NCBI GenBank assembly: GCA_007124415.1
Contig: SLFE01000151.1
Coordinates: 1 to 27,429 of the forward strand
Length of the DNA: 27,429 nucleotides
Source of the DNA: Waddliaceae bacterium
GTDB lineage: Bacteria; Chlamydiota; Chlamydiia; Chlamydiales; SLFE01
Direction of reading: 5' to 3'
Shown piece by piece: positions 9,044 to 14,953 of the stretch. The notes beneath the pieces are model-generated. The model saw only the letters and a list, made by a program, of their open reading frames with translations, ran no database searches and was not told where the DNA came from. Within the stretch, counting starts at the first letter, position 1; the number at the start of each line of letters is the position of its first letter. Position numbers and translations under genes: made by a program.

Positions 9044-10600
9044 CTAGTTATAAATTAACTGTCCAGTTGAAGATGCGTTTTTTTGTTCGCGGTGATCGAA
9101 TTGAACTTCGTATAGGTTGTGCACGCTTCCTTCCCGCTTGGCGCCTTCCGATCGTCTTTCCAGTTCTATTCTGTTCTCTTTGGTTTTTTGTCTGATGTCT
9201 TCAACGCCTTTAAGCCCCAGCTTATGAAGTCCTTGGCGAACCCCTTGCATAAGGCAAGGAACCCAGTCAATAATGGATCCTTTTGTCGGCACCATCCCTT
9301 CGACGCCTTCGGGAACTTTCAATGCGCTCTGCTGTATGCCGTAGCGAACCGAGCTGCCTCGATCCATGGCGCGCATTGAGCCCATCCCGCGGTACTCTTT
9401 GATGATGATTCCATTTTTGATCTGTGTTTGACCGGGAGCTTCATCGGTGCAGGCTAAAAGGGACCCTAGCATAACGGCGCTTGCCCCCAGGCAAAGAGCT
9501 TTGATGATATCGGCGCTTTTGCTGATGCCCCCGTCGGCTATAACGGGAATTTCGTATTCGGCGCAAAGTTTCGCGCATTCATAGACGGCTGTGGCCTGTC
9601 CTCTTCCCACTCCTCCGACATCTTGGGTGGTGCAGATCGATCCCGAACCCATTCCGACGCGGATGCCGTCGGCTCCCGCTTCGATCAGAGCTTTGCAGGC
9701 GTCCTTTGTGACGACGTTGCCGCCGACAACCTGCAGGTCGGGATAATGTTTTTTTACCCATCGGATCAATTCGATTTCAAACGAGGTGTGGCCTTGAGAC
9801 GTATCGAAAACGATGACATCCACATCTTCGCTTATCGCTTCGAGTCGTTGATAAGCTCTTTCATGCCAAGTTTCTACCGCTGCTCCCACTTTAAGCCGTT
9901 TTGACCCGTCGCTGGTCGCATTCGGGCAGTTGAGGTACTTTTCCAAATCCGAGCGAGTGATGAAGTAAATCAAGTTGCCTTCCCTGTCAACGATGGGAAG
10001 GGCGGCGCTGTGGCTGTCAACGAGCCTTGCGTTGGCCTGATTGATGTCGAGCACGCCATTGACGCTTAAGTCCTCGAATGTGGCGATCGTGAGCTTTTCA
10101 ACCGAGATCATGCGCTCGGCGACCGTTTTTTCCAAATCCTCTTTTGTCAAAGTAGAATAATCATACTTGGTGATCATTCCAACAAGTCGGGAATGGGATT
10201 TACCGTCTTCGGTTATGGGAATTGTGGTGAAACCGTATTCCTCCCGAATCGCGACGATGTCGCGGATTTTCGCGGAGGGAGCAAGAGTCAGCGGATCATT
10301 GACAAAACCGCTTTTGAACCGCTTGACTTTTTGAATCTGCTTTTTCTGCTGTTCGGGGGACATATTATAGTGGATGAATCCCAAACCGCCCTGAAGGGCG
10401 AGAGCAATTGCCAGCTCGCCTTCGGTAACGGTGTCCATCGGCGAACTTGCTACAGGAATGTTGATTTCGGTTTCCCGGCTGATTTTGGTTTTCAGTGATA
10501 TGGAGTCGGGAGGAAAGTCAACATAGGCAGGCAGAAAAATCAAATCGTCATATGTGAGGCTGCTGCCTTCGAATTTTTCGAAAAACGACTTAATGTTCAT
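9044..10600 (-). CDS. guaB: IMP dehydrogenase, eukaryote-like type
   Basis: It oxidises IMP to XMP with NAD+, the first step to GMP. From the ATG at 10600 it is 518 residues, close to eukaryotic IMPDH (about 514) and longer than E. coli GuaB (488). It shows SLTYDDLIFLPAYVDF at 14-29, SSPMDTVTE at 52-60, a CBS pair at about 107-225, and the catalytic loop GMGSGSICTTQ with Cys323. It also shows VGRGQATAVY at 331-340, the flap Arg-Tyr at 419-420, and a C-terminal EGSVHNLYE. SSPMD and GMGSGSIC(T)TQ are the eukaryotic forms; E. coli has SAAMD and GIGPGSICTTR. The frame extends 39 codons upstream to 10717, but that part overlaps the previous gene and has no family likeness. A ribosome binding site is not obvious. 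It leads the pur operon. Confidence 0.93.
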   Translation of the reverse strand: MNIKSFFEKFEGSSLTYDDLIFLPAYVDFPPDSISLKTKISRETEINIPVASSPMDTVTEGELAIALALQGGLGFIHYNMSPEQQKKQIQKVKRFKSGFVNDPLTLAPSAKIRDIVAIREEYGFTTIPITEDGKSHSRLVGMITKYDYSTLTKEDLEKTVAERMISVEKLTIATFEDLSVNGVLDINQANARLVDSHSAALPIVDREGNLIYFITRSDLEKYLNCPNATSDGSKRLKVGAAVETWHERAYQRLEAISEDVDVIVFDTSQGHTSFEIELIRWVKKHYPDLQVVGGNVVTKDACKALIEAGADGIRVGMGSGSICTTQDVGGVGRGQATAVYECAKLCAEYEIPVIADGGISKSADIIKALCLGASAVMLGSLLACTDEAPGQTQIKNGIIIKEYRGMGSMRAMDRGSSVRYGIQQSALKVPEGVEGMVPTKGSIIDWVPCLMQGVRQGLHKLGLKGVEDIRQKTKENRIELERRSEGAKREGSVHNLYEVQFDHREQKNASSTGQLIYN

Positions 10601-10612
10601 GCTGGCATCGTA

Positions 10613-10656
10613 TGACAACCGGCATTTTCCTGACAACCGAAAAATTAGGTTGTTAT
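10613..10656 (-). promoter_or_regulatory. Repeated 8-9 base half-sites between the ferritin-like gene and guaB
   Basis: On the plus strand TGACAACCG occurs at 10613-10621 and again at 10631-10639, a period of 18 bases. A third copy is inverted, GGTTGTTA at 10649-10656. The second and third copies form an imperfect hairpin, with an 8-pair stem including one G-T and a 9-base loop. They sit in the 52-base gap upstream of the guaB start. Possible readings are an operator for a purine-responsive repressor or an RNA hairpin. No known operator consensus was recognised, so function is a guess. Confidence 0.35.
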
Positions 10657-11597
10657 CTGTTCTGAAATAGAGCCCCCTGCGCCATTTTGGTGAACTCATT
10701 GTTATGACTTTGTTCATGAGATAGGAACTTCCGAATGTCCGATTGGATTTCGGAACGATCGAGGAACCGGGCTAAAAGCTCTTCGATTTCCAACAGGGCC
10801 ATAGTTTGATGCTGCATCCTTTGAATTGAGAAAATGATGGCCTGTTCGTTGACAATGTCTGATTGAGCTTTGTCCAAATGTTTTTTGGCTTCGTTGATGA
10901 AACTGTCCATAACCCCCCAGTCATCAGGAGAATCCGTCGTCTGGATATCGCTCAATCGATCGTGATTTTTTTGGAGTGAGGCTTGATAGTCCGATATTGC
11001 CGTTTTTAATTCTTTTGAACGGGCTTGTCGATTAAGGCTCGGTAAAAAATCCAACAATTTTTCCTCGTCGCGCAGGTGGGCTTGGAGAAGACTTAAGAAT
11101 AATACGGATGTTTCATCTTTGAGTTCAGGTGATGAATGGTCTTTAAGGATTTGGTTGGCGATCAATAAGGGGCTGCCTTGCCTTTCGGCAATGATATTTT
11201 GGAGGCTCAAAAGCATATCCGCCTCTTCATCCAACTTCAACTGCTTGGCATGGGTGATTGCAGCCCCGATCGCCGTTTGTTCGATATGCTTCATGATGTT
11301 TAAAGAGAGAATCAGGGCCAGGTCCCGAATTTTGGTCGAGCCTTTGTATCGCATGGAGGTCAAGGCATGATCATTGACCTTTCTCATAATCAGAGACCCG
11401 GTTTTTGGCTGCTCTTTAAGATAATCATTGAGCTTATCTCTTTGGTACTGCGACTGGAAATAATATGTATCTAATAATTCAGCGAGTTTTCGATGAGTTG
11501 CCAAGCTGGACATCCGCTTAAGTAACTGAGTCATAGACTCGGCCGAGCTCTTCACTCCTTTTATTTCTAGGATAAAAAGTTCTTTTAGCGTTTCCAC
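10653..11597 (-). CDS. Tandem DUF892/YciF-like ferritin-fold protein
   Basis: A 314-residue, mostly helical, highly charged protein that appears to contain two copies of a four-helix DUF892 (YciE/YciF) domain. The first is about residues 1-155, beginning METLKELFILEIKGVKS and containing IMKHIEQTAIGAAI. The second is about residues 160-310, containing LLQAHLRDEEKLLDFLP and IQRMQHQTMALLEIEELL. Usual YciF proteins have one domain of about 165 residues. The regular Glu/His metal ligands of diiron ferritin-fold proteins are not clearly kept, so metal binding is uncertain. The start is GTG, immediately after the CsbD-like stop, with GGAGG 5 bases upstream, so the two genes are translationally coupled. 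YciF-type proteins are linked to stress in enterobacteria. The domain assignment is from pattern only. Confidence 0.6.
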   Translation of the reverse strand: METLKELFILEIKGVKSSAESMTQLLKRMSSLATHRKLAELLDTYYFQSQYQRDKLNDYLKEQPKTGSLIMRKVNDHALTSMRYKGSTKIRDLALILSLNIMKHIEQTAIGAAITHAKQLKLDEEADMLLSLQNIIAERQGSPLLIANQILKDHSSPELKDETSVLFLSLLQAHLRDEEKLLDFLPSLNRQARSKELKTAISDYQASLQKNHDRLSDIQTTDSPDDWGVMDSFINEAKKHLDKAQSDIVNEQAIIFSIQRMQHQTMALLEIEELLARFLDRSEIQSDIRKFLSHEQSHNNEFTKMAQGALFQNR

Positions 11598-11816
11598 TCA
11601 CTCCTCCGCATTTTTTAAAATTTGCTGTTCCATGTTTTCAAGATCCTGTCCAATCGCAGCTTTAGGGAAATCTTGGTGCTTCTTTTGGATGGCCTCGACT
11701 ATCTCGCTTTTGATTGGCTGTATATTTTCCAGATCGGATTCTTTCAGCTTGTCCCACTTTTTCAAGATTAGGGGCTTGAGATTTTTCCAATTTCTTATAA
11801 ATTTGTCATCGCCCAT
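11598..11816 (-). CDS. CsbD-like small stress protein
   Basis: A 72-residue hydrophilic protein with the CsbD-family pattern: WKNLKPLILKKWDKLKESDLENI near residues 10-32, then a charged helix. CsbD proteins are induced by general stress (SigB in Bacillus), but their biochemical role is unknown. The ATG has GAGG 8 bases upstream. It is followed without a gap by the DUF892-like gene, and such genes are often neighbours in stress loci, which supports both calls. Confidence 0.65.
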   Translation of the reverse strand: MGDDKFIRNWKNLKPLILKKWDKLKESDLENIQPIKSEIVEAIQKKHQDFPKAAIGQDLENMEQQILKNAEE

Positions 11817-11852
11817 GTCAGTGGCCTCGCTTCTTTCAATGAACTTAAGCGT

Positions 11853-11881
11853 ATATTACGGTGTGATTTTTGAGATAACAA
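11853..11881 (-). promoter_or_regulatory. Possible sigma70-type promoter for the csbD-like gene
   Basis: On the minus strand TTGTTA (-35, 11881-11876) and TAATAT (-10, 11858-11853) are separated by 17 bases. The -10 lies about 37 bases upstream of the csbD-like ATG. Each box matches consensus at only 4 of 6 positions, but the spacing is ideal and the flanks are AT-rich. Transcription from here could also run on into guaB and the purine genes. Confidence 0.4.
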
Positions 11882-12094
11882 TAATTTTTTAAGGTGTGGG
11901 GTCGGGTGTTGCATTGTGCATAATTTTTTATAAAATGATGAATGTTAGTGACTTGTAATTTTAAATACGGGAGGAGTTTCCACTATCGGATTAGGGTCGC
12001 AATCAGGGGTTTAAGTGAGCAATATGATATCTTTGGGGCTTGAGATGTTCAGAGTAATGTCTGAAGGGGAACTTGGCAATTTTTAAGAAATTCA
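11882..12094. other. Intergenic stretch with one repeat copy and no gene
   Basis: Between the 5' end of the csbD-like gene and the 3' end of the DASS carrier I see no coding frame. It contains the 25-base repeat at 11987-12011 and a weak TTCAGA/TCTGAA inverted repeat at 12049-12066 with a 6-base loop. That hairpin is AT-rich and has no U-run, so I do not call it a terminator. Confidence 0.5.
11987..12011 (-). repeat. Dispersed 25-bp repeat, copy 1
   Basis: This 25-base sequence (plus strand begins CGGATTAGGG and ends CAGGGGTT) is the exact reverse complement of 22524-22548. It lies about 85 bases downstream of the DASS carrier stop, in the same orientation relative to that gene as copy 2 has to the VKOR-DsbA gene. 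No inverted partner arm is seen here. Confidence 0.8.
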
Positions 12095-13492
12095 TTACCA
12101 GATGCCGAGGAATTTCCACCAGGCGCCGCCGATGACGAGCCAGATCGCCACATTGAAGAGGCTCGACGTGAAGCCGATGGTCCACCAGTCGCGTATGTTG
12201 ACAAAGCCCGCTCCGTAGAGAACAGCTCCGGGGCCGCTTCCGTAGTGGGTCAGCCCGCCGAAAAGGGCGCTGAAGAAGCCGAGGGTGTAGGCGGCAAGAT
12301 AGGGAGGCGTGCCGATTTTGATGGCGACCATCAGAAATGTGGGGAGCATGGCGCCGACATGGGATATATTGCCCGCGAATAAATAATGGGTGTAAAAATA
12401 AATCAGCGACAGAAGGAGAAAGGCGACCCTCCAGTCGAGAAACTGCACCGGGCCAACGACAAGATCTCCGAACCATGAAGTGAAGCCCAGTTGATTAAGG
12501 GCAGAGGCCATCATCAGCAGGACGGCAAACCAAACAAGCGTGCTCCATGCTTCGCTTTCTTTCACAAGCTCCTGCCACGTGAGAACTTTAGTTAGTAAAA
12601 GTATGGAAAGGCCTAAAAGCCCTGTCGAGGCGGCTTTAATGCCATAGCTTGGCCCTATCATCCAAAGAACTAAAAGCAGGGAGAAAACTCCGAGCATGAT
12701 CATCTCATCAAGCTTGATCTTCCCCATTTTTTTTAGATGCTCTTTGGCAAATTCGGCGGCGTGAGGCGTTTCTTTGATTTTCGGCGGATGAATGACATAA
12801 ATGACAAGGGGAATCACAATCAAACTGATAAGTGCCGGCACAGAAGCGGCCAAAAACCATGACCCCCACGATATGTTGATGCCCATTTCGCGGGCAATTT
12901 CAACTGTCAGCGGGTTGGCGGCCATAGCTGTAAGAAACATCGCATCGGCGATGGTGTTGATTTGAAATAATGAGGCGAACAGATAAGAGCCGATCTTTTT
13001 TGCCGAGGGGTCGTGCGGTTTGCTTTCATAATTGAACGAGAGCGATTCCATAATGGGAAGGAGGACGCCCCCGGCCCGGGCTGTCGAACTGGGTATGGCC
13101 GGGGCCATGATAATGTTTGTCGCGGCCAGACCGTAGGTCAAGCCGAGCGTCTTTTTGCCAAGCAGCATCATAAAAAAATAGCTGATGCGGTTGCCGAGTC
13201 CGGTTTTAATGATTCCGAACGCTACAAAATAGGCGACGACAATAAGCCAAATGACATCGCGGCTGAATCCGCTCAGAGCTTGTTCCAAAGTGAGCGTTTT
13301 TGTCATGACGACGGCCGTCAAGCCTATCAGGGCCGTTGCCGGCATGGGAAAAGGTCTGATAATGATGCCGGAAATGGTGCCTATAAAGATCGAGAATAAC
13401 TGCCAGGCTTCAATCGATAATCCCTCGGGTGTTGGAATCATCCAGAGCCCGATGCCTATAATGAAAGGAACAAGTCTCTTAACGAAATTCAT
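12095..13492 (-). CDS. DASS-family dicarboxylate/anion carrier (plastid-type 2-oxoglutarate/malate translocator)
   Basis: About 465 residues with a dozen hydrophobic segments, in the inner membrane. It has the divalent anion:sodium symporter layout, with two related halves. Substrate and cation-site motifs are PSSTARAGGVLLPI in the first half and THYGSGPGAVLYG in the second. It resembles the plastid 2-oxoglutarate/malate translocator group, which chlamydiae also carry (CT204 in C. trachomatis), and probably imports or exchanges C4/C5 dicarboxylates with the host. The frame opens at TTG 13495; I chose ATG 13492 (MNFVKRLVPF). AAGGG lies about 10 bases before the ATG and 7 before the TTG, so TTG remains possible. 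It overlaps the aminopeptidase by 14 bases and closes the rodZ-led operon. The exact substrate is not readable. Confidence 0.85.
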   Translation of the reverse strand: MNFVKRLVPFIIGIGLWMIPTPEGLSIEAWQLFSIFIGTISGIIIRPFPMPATALIGLTAVVMTKTLTLEQALSGFSRDVIWLIVVAYFVAFGIIKTGLGNRISYFFMMLLGKKTLGLTYGLAATNIIMAPAIPSSTARAGGVLLPIMESLSFNYESKPHDPSAKKIGSYLFASLFQINTIADAMFLTAMAANPLTVEIAREMGINISWGSWFLAASVPALISLIVIPLVIYVIHPPKIKETPHAAEFAKEHLKKMGKIKLDEMIMLGVFSLLLVLWMIGPSYGIKAASTGLLGLSILLLTKVLTWQELVKESEAWSTLVWFAVLLMMASALNQLGFTSWFGDLVVGPVQFLDWRVAFLLLSLIYFYTHYLFAGNISHVGAMLPTFLMVAIKIGTPPYLAAYTLGFFSALFGGLTHYGSGPGAVLYGAGFVNIRDWWTIGFTSSLFNVAIWLVIGGAWWKFLGIW

Positions 13493-14726
13493 CAACCCAT
13501 TGCCCTTTTGAGATGAGAGTGATTTCTTTTCCGTCGGCTGTTATAGCGGTAACATCTACTTCTTCCGAAGAGATCATCATATCCGTGTGGACGTGGCTGC
13601 TGTTGCATCCGATTTCATACAGCTCTTCAATTGTCATATCGGCAGAGCCTTCGATGCAGAAGTGATAAGCAAAGCCGACGGCGATGTGGCATGCGGCATT
13701 TTCATCAAAAAGGATCTCCTCGTAAACCCGTCCCGTTTGATAGATAGGGGAATCGATGCCTACAAGGGCGACTTCGCCAAGTTTCTTAGCTCCGGGGTCG
13801 CTGCTAATATACTCTTTGAATGTCTCTGCTCCCTCTTTTGCCTCGAAATTGACGATTTCTCCTTCCTTAAACTCGAGCTTCAGCCCTCGTACCATTTTGC
13901 CGTTTATTAAAAACGGACGGGTCGTTTGGACATGCCCTTCGGTTTTGTGGCAATCGGGCGTGGTAAAGACCTCTTCAGTCGGAAGATTGGGCTCGAACTC
14001 AACGCCCCTCGGACCGAGGCTGCCTCCTCCTTTGAAAATTGCCTTAGGCGACAGTCCCACCTTAAGGTCGGTGCCCGGCCCGGTAAAGTGAAGCGTTTCC
14101 ACTTTCATGTCCGTCAATTTTTTTGCTCTCAACTGCAGCGTTTGGTTATGTATTCTCCAAAGGTCAAGGCACTCGGGCTGGTCGGCTCTGCAAATATGGA
14201 GTATATCTTTCCACAGCATTTCACAAGCTTCGGCGCCGTTGAGCTCGGGAAATACTTTGCTTGCCCATTTTGGCGTTGCTGCAGAGGCAATGGTCCACTG
14301 GACTTTCGAGTGGCCAATGGCTTCTTCATAAAACCGTTTTAATTTCTTTCTGACGCTTAGCTGCATGCGGTTGACTTTTTCAGGATCGAGATCGGAAAGA
14401 ATATCGGGATCTTCGCTGCCAAGTATTCGGATGGTCGCTGCCTTCTCAGGAATCATATTTTCCGCTTTGAAAGGAACATAGGCGGGGACGTATTCGAGAT
14501 AACCGGATGACTTTGACTCTAGAATTCTCATTTTTGTCTGCTGAGGATCGTTCAAGTCGACGACAACAATCCGCGCTCCCGCCTGGTAGGCTGTTTCGGC
14601 GACCAGGTTGATGAAGTCGCGATGAATGACCTCGCCGGCCAAGTAGACGTCTTGCCCTTCCTGGACATTGGCTCCGTGTTTTACAATTAATTCAGCGTAA
14701 TTTTTCAGTTGCTCTTCAAAATTCAT
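13479..14726 (-). CDS. M29-family metallo-aminopeptidase (AmpS/PepS-like)
   Basis: A 415-residue cytoplasmic aminopeptidase of peptidase family M29. Expected metal ligands are visible: Glu251 in NLPTEEVFTTPD, Glu318 in LGEVALV, His347 in ENAACHIAVG, and the His380-x-Asp382 pair in HVHTDMMI. Typical length is about 410. It would trim N-terminal residues from peptides, recycling amino acids. The ATG forms an ATGA overlap with the SUI1-like gene before it, so the two are coupled. Confidence 0.9.
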   Translation of the reverse strand: MNFEEQLKNYAELIVKHGANVQEGQDVYLAGEVIHRDFINLVAETAYQAGARIVVVDLNDPQQTKMRILESKSSGYLEYVPAYVPFKAENMIPEKAATIRILGSEDPDILSDLDPEKVNRMQLSVRKKLKRFYEEAIGHSKVQWTIASAATPKWASKVFPELNGAEACEMLWKDILHICRADQPECLDLWRIHNQTLQLRAKKLTDMKVETLHFTGPGTDLKVGLSPKAIFKGGGSLGPRGVEFEPNLPTEEVFTTPDCHKTEGHVQTTRPFLINGKMVRGLKLEFKEGEIVNFEAKEGAETFKEYISSDPGAKKLGEVALVGIDSPIYQTGRVYEEILFDENAACHIAVGFAYHFCIEGSADMTIEELYEIGCNSSHVHTDMMISSEEVDVTAITADGKEITLISKGQWVDEFR

Positions 14727-14953
14727 TGCGCTTTGATCCCCATTTCTTTTAATAGTTTTTTTATTTCTTCGACTTTGTGTCCCTGGAACTCAAGCTCCTC
14801 GCCTGCGATGCTTCCGCCGATGCCTAATCGTTTCTTTATATTAGACGAAATCTCCTTAAAATCATACTTTGATTTGTCCAGATTAAAGATCACTGTTAGT
14901 AAAACATTTTTTCGTTTTATGGCCCGGACTTTAACCGGTTTGTTCTGTTTCAT
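14723..14953 (-). CDS. SUI1/YciH-family translation factor-like protein
   Basis: A 76-residue protein resembling the eIF1/SUI1 fold: a basic N terminus (VKVRAIKRKNVLLTVI), then IKKRLGIGGSIAGEELEFQGHKVEEIKKLLKEMG. This matches the LKxxxGxGGxxxxxxIxxQGxxxxxxxxxLxxxG pattern. E. coli YciH is about 108 residues; here the N-terminal tail is short. YciH-type proteins affect start-site fidelity, perhaps under stress, but the bacterial role is not settled. It has ATGA overlaps on both sides: with the acyl-CoA oxidase-like gene upstream and the aminopeptidase downstream. Confidence 0.8.
   Translation of the reverse strand: MKQNKPVKVRAIKRKNVLLTVIFNLDKSKYDFKEISSNIKKRLGIGGSIAGEELEFQGHKVEEIKKLLKEMGIKAQ

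Noticed and set aside
10601..10639. Sigma70 promoter TTGTCA-18-TACGAT before guaB (minus strand)
   Set aside because: The -10 box would end about 6 bases before the ATG, requiring a leaderless transcript. Its -35 also coincides with the repeated half-site, so I report the repeat only.
10601..10652. Purine riboswitch upstream of guaB
   Set aside because: The gap is only 52 bases and lacks a three-way-junction layout; only short repeats and one imperfect hairpin are present.
10601..10717. Longer N terminus for guaB (39 extra codons from 10717)
   Set aside because: It overlaps the ferritin-like gene by 65 bases and shows no IMPDH similarity; the conserved protein begins near the ATG at 10600.
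12049..12066. Terminator downstream of the DASS carrier
   Set aside because: TTCAGA/TCTGAA makes only a weak 6-bp stem with no following T-run.
12003..12476. 157-codon open frame on the minus strand over the DASS gene end
   Set aside because: Arg/His-rich low-complexity translation, out of frame with a strongly supported transporter.
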